From Lentisphaerota bacterium (GTDB lineage Bacteria > Verrucomicrobiota > Lentisphaeria > Victivallales > UBA1829): 49,297 nt of DNA. The stretch spans positions 1-49,297 of the forward strand of contig SUWI01000011.1 in NCBI GenBank assembly GCA_015061565.1. Reading direction: 5' to 3'. Positions 6,880 to 15,386 of this stretch are shown here, piece by piece (position 1 is the first letter of the stretch; the number at the start of each line of letters is the position of its first letter). The notes below the pieces were generated by a model. It was not told where the DNA came from. It worked only from the letters and a program-made list of their open reading frames with translations, and searched no databases. A program made the translations under genes and the position numbers.

Positions 6880-9159
6880 TTATTTTTTGGAAACGGGCGT
6901 CAGCACGACCCGGTCCAGCAGCACGGCGTTTTTCTTTTGCGAACCTTTCACATAGGCAGGGCCGGTGATCCTGACCGAGATCCAGACATTCCAGGTGTTG
7001 AATCCAGTCAGTCCGTCGGCATTGGTCCAGACACTGCGGAGATTGGCATTCCGGTGCCAGAACCATGCCCAGAGAAAAGACTGTTTTCCGAATTCGAAAC
7101 GGCCGACCTTGTACCAGTGGTATTTTTCATCCTGCGGGATTGGAGTGATGGTCATGGCGATGCCTTTTTTCGTTTCATTGTCGTAAACACCGAACGAGAC
7201 GGGAAGCAGACCGCCGGCCTGGGGCTTCAGCAGATGTTTTCTCCCTGCGGTTTCTTTTTCTGGAGAACTCATGGCTTTGCCGAGCGGAGACTCTGGCTCG
7301 GAAACTACACCGGAAAAAGACGGCCAGGCAAACTGGCGGATCCGGTCGGCGGGAATGTCTTTGAATTTTTCAGGGATGTCGAGGACCAGCGTCATCCGCT
7401 CCAGGTCCTTGTCCAGTTTCTTTTTCAACCCGGCTTTAGCCTTGTCCGCGGCATAGGCTTCGATCTGTCCCAGACGGCACTGCCGGTATTCTTCGGCGAG
7501 CTGTTTCACGGCAAACCCGGTCTTTCCATTGGCGATCATGACCGCCAGCGGGGTAATCATTTCCTTTTCCACCCGCAAACGGTATGGTGTTCCGGGTTCG
7601 GTCAGTTTCCGTGCCGACTGCAAATGAGCGTAACATTGTTTCAGAAACGCGGAGGTCTGATATTCCCGCACCGGATTGAAGATATAAACGAGCGTAGCTT
7701 TCTCCTCGCGGACCGCCCGGCGGAGCAGGTTCAGAAAATCGGTCATCGGTTTTTCCGCCGGGCCGTAATGATGCTTCATGAAATCGGCGATCAATGCGTT
7801 TTCATCGCGGGCGGGGTCTTCGAGCAGTTTCATGCCGAGCCAGAACTGCAGATCGTAGAAATTCGGGATATTGCTGAAGAAATCGACTTCGGCTTCCGTG
7901 AAATAATCGACCGCACCGATCCGTTTCAGATACCGCAAATCGCCGGGAATGGCATCGATCATGGTTTCCACCCGCGGCGGATTGAATTCCGGACCGTTCG
8001 GAGAAGCCATGTTCCAGTAATCCCAGACGGCGATCCGGGCTCCTTTTTCCTTCCAGGAATCGAAAATCTTCCGGCGTTCCGCATTGTTCGGATGGGTCAA
8101 AGGACGATAACAGTCGCTGCGCGTGTAGAGATCGCAGATCTGGATCAGCACATTTTTTTCCGGACGTATCGTATGCGGTGCTTTTTCACTTGAAACATAC
8201 GCGAAAGTCCGGATCGTCACTTCCGGATATTTCACTGCGATTTTGCGGGCGATCCGGTTAATGAAAGTCAGCACCAGCGCGGCATCCGAACCTTCCTTTT
8301 CCGACAGTGCTTTGCATTGCGGACACAGGCACAGCCAGCTGGTATTGTCCAGCTGACTGATGTCGTAAATGTTCCGTAATTTCTGCGGGGAGAGTTTTTT
8401 CCGGTCGGAAAGGATGAACGATTCCAGCGTTGCAGCGGCTATATCCGCAACTTCCGGATTGGTCATGCACAGTTGTCCTCCGTACCTTTTTTTCCCGTGA
8501 AAACGCTCACCGTTTTCATTCATGGAAAAATATTCCGGATGCGTTTTGAAATACTTTTCCGGACTGACGTAATCATAAAAATTATGGCAGTTCGAGCGCA
8601 CATTGGCGGGACAGTCCAGCGAACCATACATATTCAGACGGTTCCGGGCATAGAAACGCCAGATGTCGCTTACATTTTTAACCTTCTGATTCCACGGCGG
8701 GGAGTAGATCCCTCTCATTCCGAAGGCCGGACATCCTGACCGGTCCAGTCCGGAAAAATCCTTCCGGACGGATTTCGGAATAAAGGTCGATTCGAACGTA
8801 TACCAGCGGACCCCAAGTTCGTTTTCCAGAAAATTGTAGACAGCATTGGCGGTTCCTTCGTGCGGATGTCCGGTCAGCACCACATTTTTCCCGATGCTTT
8901 TATAGGCCCAGCCTCCGGGCAGGAAGGATCCCGCCTTAAAGCCCTGCCGGGCTGCGTATTCGGTCGGTCCGACATAAAAAGCCGGCCCGCCCGGAAAATC
9001 CTTTTCTTCGAAGATCCGACAGGGACGGTCCAGGGAAAGCTTGAGGTAGACAGCCAGTTCTTCGGCGATCCGAACTGAGCCTTTGTGGACGATATTGACC
9101 GGCTCCTGCGCGGACAGCCATCCGCAGCAGAGCAGAATGAGAAAAACCAATTTATTCAT
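6880..9159 (-). CDS. Secreted DUF4838-containing protein, probable glycan-active enzyme
   Basis: A 759-residue exported protein (signal peptide 1-18, cleavage near LSAQ). The layout is that of DUF4838 proteins: an alpha-glucuronidase-like N-terminal alpha/beta domain (to about 125, with NAVYNFLENELGVRWY), a central TIM-barrel-like DUF4838 region (about 150-480) with His192 in NCHNFYDY and a Cys cluster CLCPQC (277-282), helical parts, and a C-terminal beta domain (about 590-759) duplicated as the next gene. DUF4838 is common in Lentisphaerae and Planctomycetes and is regarded as glycoside-hydrolase-like; substrate and activity are not known to me. It follows a pseudopilin gene by 16 bases in one operon. 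Confidence 0.85.
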   Translation of the reverse strand: MNKLVFLILLCCGWLSAQEPVNIVHKGSVRIAEELAVYLKLSLDRPCRIFEEKDFPGGPAFYVGPTEYAARQGFKAGSFLPGGWAYKSIGKNVVLTGHPHEGTANAVYNFLENELGVRWYTFESTFIPKSVRKDFSGLDRSGCPAFGMRGIYSPPWNQKVKNVSDIWRFYARNRLNMYGSLDCPANVRSNCHNFYDYVSPEKYFKTHPEYFSMNENGERFHGKKRYGGQLCMTNPEVADIAAATLESFILSDRKKLSPQKLRNIYDISQLDNTSWLCLCPQCKALSEKEGSDAALVLTFINRIARKIAVKYPEVTIRTFAYVSSEKAPHTIRPEKNVLIQICDLYTRSDCYRPLTHPNNAERRKIFDSWKEKGARIAVWDYWNMASPNGPEFNPPRVETMIDAIPGDLRYLKRIGAVDYFTEAEVDFFSNIPNFYDLQFWLGMKLLEDPARDENALIADFMKHHYGPAEKPMTDFLNLLRRAVREEKATLVYIFNPVREYQTSAFLKQCYAHLQSARKLTEPGTPYRLRVEKEMITPLAVMIANGKTGFAVKQLAEEYRQCRLGQIEAYAADKAKAGLKKKLDKDLERMTLVLDIPEKFKDIPADRIRQFAWPSFSGVVSEPESPLGKAMSSPEKETAGRKHLLKPQAGGLLPVSFGVYDNETKKGIAMTITPIPQDEKYHWYKVGRFEFGKQSFLWAWFWHRNANLRSVWTNADGLTGFNTWNVWISVRITGPAYVKGSQKKNAVLLDRVVLTPVSKK

Positions 9160-9175
9160 GGCGTGCCGATCCAGT

Positions 9176-9916
9176 TCAATTTATGAATGAAGATGCATTG
9201 CGGACTTGTTTGCAGTTCCACGGCAGGACATTTGCCATGCTGCCGTAAAAGGTTGAGGTTTTGCCGCCTCGCCGGTGGAGATTGACCGCGATCCCGGGAA
9301 CCGTTGCCGCATTGCCGCCGACAAAAACCAGATTGATTTTGTTGTCATGATCGATCCTGCCGGTGTTCCAGGTGATCACCCAGTGATTATTGACATCGTC
9401 GGGCGTTATTTCGCTGATCATCAGATTCCGGCTCGGGTAAACGATCTTGGAAAAACGCATCGGCGGCTTGCTTCCGTTGAAATCCCCGTGAGCGTAAGTC
9501 AGATACTGATTGTACCCGTAAGACAAATTGCCTGTGCCGGGCCCGGCGCATTTCGGCATGTGTTCATCCGAAGGACAAATCATGTTTTTCAAAATCGGAG
9601 AGTGCGAAAACAATGATTTGGGTTTTCCGCCGACATTTTCATAGATCAGATCGCCCCAGAAGTATTTGCTGCCGGATGAAACCGTGGTCACGTGCGCCGG
9701 AAAATAATCTGCGGAATCGTTGCCGTACATGATGACCCCGCTGCCCAGCCCCTTGAGATTGTTGAGGCAGCTGATGGTTTTGGCCTTATTTCTCGCAGTG
9801 TTCAGTGCCGGCAGCAGCATTCCCGCGAGGATCGCGATGATCGCAATCACCACGAGAAGCTCGATCAGTGTGAAAAATCCAGACCGTTTCCAATCTTTGT
9901 TCCTGTTTCCGTTCAT
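9176..9916 (-). CDS. Pseudopilin-like protein (prepilin N-terminal methylation domain)
   Basis: A 246-residue type IV pilin/pseudopilin-like protein. A basic leader of 14 residues precedes FTLIELLVV and the hydrophobic helix ending in GMLLPALN, with the conserved Glu at +5 (Glu19). The residue before the expected cleavage site is Phe14, not the usual Gly. The C-terminal part carries an H-x9-GG variant of the H-x9-DG signature of the DUF1559-like group (His in RIDHDNK). It would sit in the inner membrane and be processed by a prepilin peptidase. AAGGAGG precedes the ATG, which overlaps the regulator stop as ATGA, so the two are translationally coupled. The DUF4838 gene follows by 16 bases. Confidence 0.92.
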   Translation of the reverse strand: MNGNRNKDWKRSGFFTLIELLVVIAIIAILAGMLLPALNTARNKAKTISCLNNLKGLGSGVIMYGNDSADYFPAHVTTVSSGSKYFWGDLIYENVGGKPKSLFSHSPILKNMICPSDEHMPKCAGPGTGNLSYGYNQYLTYAHGDFNGSKPPMRFSKIVYPSRNLMISEITPDDVNNHWVITWNTGRIDHDNKINLVFVGGNAATVPGIAVNLHRRGGKTSTFYGSMANVLPWNCKQVRNASSFIN

Positions 9917-10992
9917 AGTTGTTTTCCTCCTTGTTTTTTATGGTTTTTCCATTGAATGAAATTCGGTTCGACGGCTTCGAAGAGAGATTTTTCCGACGGC
10001 TGGATCGGATTATCCGTAATGGCACGTTCTAGCATCGCCGCGGCTTGTTCCCCCATGCGGAAATAGAAGTCCCGCCAGGATTCGAATTGGAATGGGATTT
10101 CAATATCGGGATACAGCTGGAGCTGATTTCGCACCTGCGGATTGTCTTCGATACTGAGAAGCGGACGGATGTCGGGATGCTGATGCAGGAATGCAAACAG
10201 ATTTTCATAGAAACCGGCCAATCCGTCTACCAGAATGCCGTCGACCGGATATTTCCGGCGCAGGGCGGAAAGACGCGGTCCAAGCTCATCCGCGCGGGAA
10301 ATAACCATTTCATCCGGCAGTTCTATGCCGTATTTGGCGAGTTCGGCGCGAAACAGTTTCAGGCTGGGTGAATTGACCGCGAAATAGACGATATGCCGGC
10401 AGCCGTGTGCAACAAAATAATCGGCGCGCAGTTTTGCCAGTTTTTCCCAGTCCAGCGAAACGGTATTGGTGGTTTTGCCGAATGGCCGGGTCAGGAACAG
10501 ATTTTGCCCGCACAAGACCAGCGGAATTCCGTGTTTCACGCTGATCCGGTCCATCAGGACGGGAAGATTCACCGCGGTTTTGTCAATCCAGACGATGCCT
10601 GTCAATCCCAGGGACCGGACCAGTTTCGGCAGATCGGAGAGTTTCTTGAAACTGAGGGTTCGGATCAGATAAAACCGCTGCGCCAGCGAGGAAATCACTC
10701 CGGCATAAATATCGGGGAAATCGATATACGGGTTGGCCCATTCCGGATTGAAAACGATTCCGACGGTCTGCCGCTGGGACTGCTGCGGAGTGAGGAACAT
10801 GCCGATCCGGTTTCGGGTCTGCAGAATGCCCTCGCGCTGCATCGCGTCGAGATGTTTCCGGATCAGGTAGATCGAAACGCCGAGGTCGCGGGAAATATCC
10901 CGGAGCGGCGGCAGACGGTCTGTGCCGGCATGCGTCCTGATATAGTCGGACAATGCCTTTCTGACCTCGTTTTTCGTAAAGCCCTTTTTCAT
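9913..10992 (-). CDS. GntR-type HTH regulator with LacI-like sensor domain
   Basis: A 359-residue regulator. The first 70 residues form a GntR winged helix ([26 protein letters not shown]), and the rest resembles a LacI-type sugar-binding domain (VGIVFNPEW..., [15 protein letters not shown]). This GntR/LacI hybrid is the AraR-like architecture, in which a sugar releases the protein from DNA. It is first in an operon with a pseudopilin, a DUF4838 protein and its companion, so it probably senses the breakdown product handled by that locus. A GGAGGAG site and a near-consensus promoter at 11026-11054 lie upstream. The ligand is unknown. Confidence 0.9.
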   Translation of the reverse strand: MKKGFTKNEVRKALSDYIRTHAGTDRLPPLRDISRDLGVSIYLIRKHLDAMQREGILQTRNRIGMFLTPQQSQRQTVGIVFNPEWANPYIDFPDIYAGVISSLAQRFYLIRTLSFKKLSDLPKLVRSLGLTGIVWIDKTAVNLPVLMDRISVKHGIPLVLCGQNLFLTRPFGKTTNTVSLDWEKLAKLRADYFVAHGCRHIVYFAVNSPSLKLFRAELAKYGIELPDEMVISRADELGPRLSALRRKYPVDGILVDGLAGFYENLFAFLHQHPDIRPLLSIEDNPQVRNQLQLYPDIEIPFQFESWRDFYFRMGEQAAAMLERAITDNPIQPSEKSLFEAVEPNFIQWKNHKKQGGKQL

Positions 10993-11025
10993 AATGAAAC
11001 TGAATCTCCTCCTGTGTCAAAAAAA

Positions 11026-11054
11026 AATATAACACGTAATTTGCGATTTGTCAA
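11026..11054 (-). promoter_or_regulatory. Near-consensus promoter of the regulator/pseudopilin/DUF4838 operon
   Basis: Reading leftward, TTGACA (11054-11049), exactly 17 bases and TATATT (11031-11026) stand 33 bases before the regulator start. The -35 box is perfect and the -10 box has five of six matches. Confidence 0.8.
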
Positions 11055-11108
11055 ATACTTTTTTGGATTTGTTTGAAATTTTTTTGGCCTTCATCCGGCC
11101 GGGGTTTG

Positions 11109-11156
11109 ATAGTAACTATAGGACTTATCGGAGCTATCGGACCTATGAGACCTATA
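11109..11156. repeat. Degenerate 9-bp tandem repeat, third locus
   Basis: Five head-to-tail 9-mers cover 11109-11153: ATAGTAACT, ATAGGACTT, ATCGGAGCT, ATCGGACCT and ATGAGACCT, followed by ATA. The period is exactly nine. It lies between the operon promoter at 11054 and the terminator at 11156, and is related to the array at 6063. Confidence 0.75.
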
Positions 11157-11189
11157 AAAAAACGCACCCCCGCGAATTGGAGGGTGCGT
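11156..11189 (-). terminator. Rho-independent terminator after the amidotransferase-fold gene
   Basis: ACGCACCC (11162-11169) pairs with GGGTGCGT (11182-11189). Read leftward the stem is followed by a run of T's (A's at 11156-11162). It ends the minus-strand operon 25 bases after the stop at 11214. Confidence 0.8.
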
Positions 11190-11213
11190 GAGTTGGTGCA
11201 GGGAAAGTTCCGT

Positions 11214-12395
11214 TCAGCGGGCTTCGAGTGCGAAATTCACGAAATCGGCATCGGCAGGGAGCCGTTTCGCATTGGGATGGTCCGGCAGGTATTCGGCCGC
11301 GTTGCCGGATGCCAGCAGCAGACCGCCGCGCCGGAGAAATTTTTCGATCTGTTCCTTTTGGAAAGGACGAGTGAACAATCCCTTATACGTGGATTTTATC
11401 CCGTGCGGAAGTACGAAAACATCCAGATGGTCCAGCATGCCCTGATTGAGGGACACGCCGTCAATGAAAATCACATCGAGATCGGGATGACGGTCCAGCG
11501 CCAGCATCGCCCGGATGCAGTATTTGCCGGCGATGCCGGGGCCGTAATAGCCGACCCGGACCGGCCGGGGGTTTTTGGCGGGGAAAACCGGAGCCGGCCG
11601 GACTCCCGTGACCGCATAAATGCAGCCGAGGGCAATGGGATGTGTCGAAGGATAAGATTCCGGATGGAAACTGGTGGCGATCACTTTTCCTTTGCCGAAT
11701 TTTCCATGGATCACGGCAGGAGCATCGAAGAAATTGCCGCCGGGTCTGCCGACCGGTCCCACGGTGCTCTTGTAAACACCCAGCGTTTCGCCCCATCCTT
11801 CGCCGGGCTTTTTCCCCGGTTTTGCGATCGGACCGTGGGAATAACGGGCCATATAGCGGCCGGGCTTGACTCCCATCACTTTCCCGCCTTTTTCGGAAAT
11901 GTCCACGGCCAGCAGGGCCAGGTTGCCGCCGGCTCCCGTCAGATATTCATACGGCATCAGGCGGAGACGTTCAGGCCGGTTCAAGGTGCAGTGGAATCCG
12001 GCGCAGATCCCCGCATACGAACCGCCGGCGGCAACGAAATCACGCACCTTTTCCATGCCTTCCGGAGTCAATACCTTGCATTGAAGATTGCTGGATCCGC
12101 CGGGGATCACCAGCAGATCAAGATCTTTCAGCCGGCCGTTGAGGACATCTTCCGCATCGATCAGGACGAGTTTCAGCTGAGGTGAATAAGCCAGCAGCCG
12201 GGCCCAATGGAGAACACCGTTGCTCCGGCTGCCGCTGCCGACGTAAAACCCGGTTTTGACCGGCGCAGTCTGTGCTTGAACAGGGGCTGCCGTTTTTTCC
12301 GTGTTCCCGGCAACCGCACACGATACGGTGTGCAACAGGATTCCGAGGGTGATCACCGCGGTTCCGATCCGCGCCGTCCAATGTTTCCGATTCAT
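11214..12395 (-). CDS. Secreted tandem class I amidotransferase-fold (BPL_N-like) protein
   Basis: A 393-residue exported protein with an N-terminal hydrophobic signal (about residues 10-29). Two similar alpha/beta halves follow. The first (about 47-150) has the LLVIPGGSS loop and a nucleophile-elbow-like AGICAGFH with Cys131, as in the biotin-protein-ligase N-terminal/class I glutamine amidotransferase fold. The second (about 270-380) repeats the layout (DVFVLPHG, GGLLLASGNA) but has no Cys at the elbow. The function is not known; similar proteins are seen as secreted BPL_N-type proteins in Lentisphaerae. It is last in an operon with an ADP-ribosylglycohydrolase and a deacetylase-like protein. 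A broken copy of its 3' end lies at 6223-6298. Confidence 0.7.
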   Translation of the reverse strand: MNRKHWTARIGTAVITLGILLHTVSCAVAGNTEKTAAPVQAQTAPVKTGFYVGSGSRSNGVLHWARLLAYSPQLKLVLIDAEDVLNGRLKDLDLLVIPGGSSNLQCKVLTPEGMEKVRDFVAAGGSYAGICAGFHCTLNRPERLRLMPYEYLTGAGGNLALLAVDISEKGGKVMGVKPGRYMARYSHGPIAKPGKKPGEGWGETLGVYKSTVGPVGRPGGNFFDAPAVIHGKFGKGKVIATSFHPESYPSTHPIALGCIYAVTGVRPAPVFPAKNPRPVRVGYYGPGIAGKYCIRAMLALDRHPDLDVIFIDGVSLNQGMLDHLDVFVLPHGIKSTYKGLFTRPFQKEQIEKFLRRGGLLLASGNAAEYLPDHPNAKRLPADADFVNFALEAR

Positions 12396-12444
12396 ATTAT
12401 TCTGTTCCTTTCCGGTCCGCAGGAGGGACCTGGTTGAATTTCGG

Positions 12445-13314
12445 TTATTTTTTCATGGTGACGAACTGTTCGATCAGTTCATTGACTTTTTCCCGGTCTT
12501 TGATTGCGGCCAGCCAGCGTTCCGGAATGGCGTCGTAACCGTAATACAATCCGGCAATCTGACCGTAAACCGCGCCGATGGAATCGGCATCGCCGCCGAG
12601 GTTGACTGCGGCGATCATCCCGTCTTCGAAACTGTCCGTGGACTGAAATGCCCAGAGCGCCGCCTGCAGGGTCGAAACGGCCCAGCCGGAATTGCCGACT
12701 TCTTCACGGGTCTGGTAGATCGAGGCGGTCGTCGTGCGTTTCCCCTGGACATGGGCTTCACAGATATCCGCCATCAGATCAATGGTTTCGCGGACCACGG
12801 AACTGTTATGAGTCAGGTCGCTGATCTCATACAGGATCGTGCGGTCCGGATTGCCGTAATTCAGAATCCAGGATGGCGCGAAACGCATGATGCTGCCGTT
12901 GCCCTGCGAATCCCTGCTGCCGTTCTTCAGCGAACCGTGCCGGATTCCCCCGATTGCGGCTCTGGTCGCTTGGCCCACATCGAAAGCACGGGACAGGCTA
13001 GACCAGAACCCTTCATCCAGCCAGCGGACAAAATTATCCGCGATGTCGGCCAGGTCATACCGGCCTCGGCGTATCACGCTTTCGGCTATGCAGAAAGCCA
13101 TCGAGGAATCATCAGTCCAATATCCCGGCGGCGTGTGGAAGGTGTCGCAGCGCACCATGTCCGTGATATGCGGATGTCCGTCTTTGGGCATGAACTGGAT
13201 CGGAGAACCGAGACAGTCGCCGACGACCAGACCCCAGAACATCCCTTTGAAGCGGTTTCGGATATCGGGTCCATGCTCTGGGTTAAATGGTTTTGTTTTT
13301 TTCGGTGTGTTCAT
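12445..13314 (-). CDS. ADP-ribosylglycohydrolase-family protein
   Basis: A 289-residue member of the ADP-ribosyl-hydrolase (DraG/ARH) family, all-helical and dependent on two Mg2+. The family's metal-binding motifs are present: YWTDDSSMA near residue 70 (Thr-Asp-Asp) and NLGGDADSIGAVYGQIAGL near the C-terminus. NGSIMR is another conserved loop. Known members remove ADP-ribose from proteins or nucleic acids or act on related nucleoside sugars; many family members next to sugar genes are uncharacterised. GGAG six bases before ATG 13314 favours that start over the ATG at 13326. It sits 27 bases after the deacetylase-like gene and 49 before the amidotransferase-fold gene. Confidence 0.88.
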   Translation of the reverse strand: MNTPKKTKPFNPEHGPDIRNRFKGMFWGLVVGDCLGSPIQFMPKDGHPHITDMVRCDTFHTPPGYWTDDSSMAFCIAESVIRRGRYDLADIADNFVRWLDEGFWSSLSRAFDVGQATRAAIGGIRHGSLKNGSRDSQGNGSIMRFAPSWILNYGNPDRTILYEISDLTHNSSVVRETIDLMADICEAHVQGKRTTTASIYQTREEVGNSGWAVSTLQAALWAFQSTDSFEDGMIAAVNLGGDADSIGAVYGQIAGLYYGYDAIPERWLAAIKDREKVNELIEQFVTMKK

Positions 13315-13341
13315 CCTTATCTCCATATCCCAGTGTCCGGT

Positions 13342-14277
13342 TCAGATGGGTGCCGTCTGATCTGCCAGTTCGGAAAACGTGAGCCACTCGACCTGATCAC
13401 CGAAAACTTTGTTGATGCGGCCGGCCAGTTCTTCCAGTCCTTCGAGCCCGATGCCGCGGCCGTCGGAATAGAGCGACTGCCAGTGGGAGATCAGGATGAC
13501 CGGCAAGCCTTGTTCGTAAAGGTCGCGGACCAGTCCGCTTTTGCCGTCGGGAGCCAGCAGACGGTCGATTTTTATGCGGGCGTTTTCCTCCGCAGTCCGG
13601 GCATCGGCCGGATTCTGCGTCGGCCAGAACGCGTCGAACGTATTGTTCGGAATGGAGACCACTTTCCCGGTCTTTTCCGAATCGCACATCAGAACCGGTT
13701 TTTTCAAATCGTCGCCGGAGTGGAGGAAATAGAAACAGCGGTCCTTGTGCATGACTTTCCGGAAAGCCATGCCGATGCCGGCGGCGTAATTTTCTTCGTT
13801 GTCGATCCCGCAGCGCCAGGGGGAAGTCATGCCGGCCGGATCGAGGCCGATGCGGGAGAGAATAGTCAGCGCCAGCCCGACGTAATCGGCGATCTCTACC
13901 GCACTCAGCGTGGAGAAATAGACATCTTCGAAAACATGCAGGCAATTCCCGGTTTTCAGGTCGTATGCCCGGTAATGCGTGAGGACCTCCGGGGTGATGG
14001 AGAACCGAGGCTGGATCTGTTCCCTGATGATTTCCGCATATTCGCGGATATTCCCGGCCGGGACCTGGCTGACCGTTTCGTCGAGTCTGCCCAGTCCGGC
14101 CGGCATGGGAACGACGGAGAATTTGCCTTTGATGCCGCAGCGGCTGCAGACTGCGGCGAATTCGGCGGCGAACGCCGGCGGCACCAGCAGTTCATGAAAC
14201 GTTTTCAAATCATGGAAATGAAACATATTGACGGGTCCGCCGTCATCAATGATCAGACTTGCCGGGATGGTGTTCAT
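13342..14277 (-). CDS. Polysaccharide-deacetylase-like (NodB-fold) protein
   Basis: A 311-residue cytoplasmic protein without a signal peptide. The N-terminus LIIDDGGPVN recalls the first metal-binding motif of NodB-type deacetylases, and later segments (KGKFSVVPMP, GMTSPWRCG, FYFLHSGDD, ILISHWQSLYSDGRG) suit a distorted alpha/beta barrel that binds sugar. Typical deacetylases have H-x3-H as motif 2, which I do not see clearly, so the activity is uncertain. AGGAG precedes the ATG at a 10-base spacing and a good promoter lies 41 bases upstream. It is the first gene of a three-gene operon. Confidence 0.6.
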   Translation of the reverse strand: MNTIPASLIIDDGGPVNMFHFHDLKTFHELLVPPAFAAEFAAVCSRCGIKGKFSVVPMPAGLGRLDETVSQVPAGNIREYAEIIREQIQPRFSITPEVLTHYRAYDLKTGNCLHVFEDVYFSTLSAVEIADYVGLALTILSRIGLDPAGMTSPWRCGIDNEENYAAGIGMAFRKVMHKDRCFYFLHSGDDLKKPVLMCDSEKTGKVVSIPNNTFDAFWPTQNPADARTAEENARIKIDRLLAPDGKSGLVRDLYEQGLPVILISHWQSLYSDGRGIGLEGLEELAGRINKVFGDQVEWLTFSELADQTAPI

Positions 14278-14317
14278 GGTGTCATTGCTCCTGCTTTTAG
14301 TAAGCGGTTTTCAAATC

Positions 14318-14345
14318 AGTATACTCTGCGATGCCGAAAAATCAA
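14318..14345 (-). promoter_or_regulatory. Promoter of the deacetylase-like/ARH operon
   Basis: Reading leftward, TTGATT (14345-14340), 16 bases and TATACT (14323-14318) lie just before the 14277 start, in the gap after the AraC-type gene. Confidence 0.6.
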
Positions 14346-14389
14346 GACGTGACAGAAAAAATTATGATAATTTCACATTCCGCATGGCA

Positions 14390-15259
14390 TCAGTGTTCCG
14401 CCGGTTCAGCCTGGATACGGTAAGCCCGCGGGAGGGAGCCGGTCTGGCGGCAGAACACCTTGGAAAAATAACAGGACTGCGCGAATCCGCACATGGCCGC
14501 GATCTCCGCAACCGGAAGCCGGGTCTGCGCCAGCAGTTTCTTCGCTTTTTCCATCCGGAGCCGGACCACGTAATGGTTCACGGTCGTCTGCAGATGGGTC
14601 CGGAACAGTTTTCCCAGCACGACCGTGCTCACTCCGGCAACGGCGGCGATCTCGCGCCTCGTCAGCTCCGGGGAAGTGAACCGGTTTTCGATATGATGCA
14701 GCGCGGCCGTCAGCGGAGCGGGCAGCCGGCTCGGCGGCGCAAGCTGTCCCGCCGCCTCGGAAAGCAGCCGGAACACCAGACCTCCGAGCAGGGCATTGTC
14801 GGTCTCGCCTTTCTTCCTCATTGCCCGGCGGATATCCTCGAATCCCCGTCTGAGCCGTTCGGGATGCGGCGAATGGAATTGCGGCAGGCCTGCGGGAAAC
14901 ATACTCTGCAGCAGGTCCCGCAGGAAACGGTTCACTTCCAGCAGGACGAAATAACGTTCCAGCATTTCTTTCTGCAGATAGATTTTTCCGCCTCTGGTGT
15001 TGTTCAAATCGTGGATGCTGAACGAATCCGGTTCACGCCGGACCCGGTCACCGTCCGCGTTCAGATAATTTTCGCCGCCGGAAATGATCATCGACAGCAT
15101 GATGTAAGGGCGGCTTATATCGATCGGCCGCCAGCGGGGATGGATCCGGGAATGGCAGAACGAATGAAGCCGGATCCCCGGAAAACCGGGTTCATATTCC
15201 GAGTTGTTCAGCAGATAATCCTCCTGATAATCCTCGGTCGCGGAGTGTCGTCTCTTCAT
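14390..15259 (-). CDS. AraC-family transcriptional regulator
   Basis: A 289-residue regulator. The last 100 residues contain the two helix-turn-helix motifs of AraC proteins (LTRREIAAVAGVSTVVLGKLF and LPVAEIAAMCGFAQSCYFSKVF, then G-x-LPRAYR). The N-terminal half is a variable ligand-binding region. The start at ATG 15259 is chosen because AAAGGAAA lies correctly before it; the open frame extends further upstream but would cross its own promoter and the divergent gene. It diverges from the Gfo/Idh operon through overlapping promoters and is the natural candidate to regulate it. Confidence 0.9.
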   Translation of the reverse strand: MKRRHSATEDYQEDYLLNNSEYEPGFPGIRLHSFCHSRIHPRWRPIDISRPYIMLSMIISGGENYLNADGDRVRREPDSFSIHDLNNTRGGKIYLQKEMLERYFVLLEVNRFLRDLLQSMFPAGLPQFHSPHPERLRRGFEDIRRAMRKKGETDNALLGGLVFRLLSEAAGQLAPPSRLPAPLTAALHHIENRFTSPELTRREIAAVAGVSTVVLGKLFRTHLQTTVNHYVVRLRMEKAKKLLAQTRLPVAEIAAMCGFAQSCYFSKVFCRQTGSLPRAYRIQAEPAEH

Positions 15260-15308
15260 CGGGTTGATTTCCTTTTTTACCTTTTTTATTTCTTTTTTTA
15301 CTATCGAA

Positions 15309-15336
15309 AATATATTGCTTTTTTGCGGGAATGCAA
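15309..15336 (-). promoter_or_regulatory. Promoter of the AraC-type gene
   Basis: Reading leftward, TTGCAT (15336-15331), 16 bases and TATATT (15314-15309). It covers the same 35 bases as the rightward promoter of the Gfo/Idh operon. Confidence 0.65.
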
Positions 15337-15343
15337 ATATAGT
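15315..15343 (+). promoter_or_regulatory. Promoter of the Gfo/Idh-pseudopilin-DUF4838 operon
   Basis: TTGCTT (15315-15320), 17 bases and TATAGT (15338-15343), 44 bases before the operon's first ATG. It overlaps the divergent promoter completely, and TTGC/GCAA half-sites face each other around 15315 and 15333. Confidence 0.6.
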
Positions 15344-15386
15344 ATCGCAGAAAGACCGAAAAAAAACGCATGAAAGGGGCATTGTC

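Noticed and set aside
12301..14352. Long plus-strand open frame over the minus-strand operon at 12.3-14.4 kb
   Set aside because: It overlaps two convincing minus-strand genes with their own ribosome sites; its own translation has no recognisable domain.
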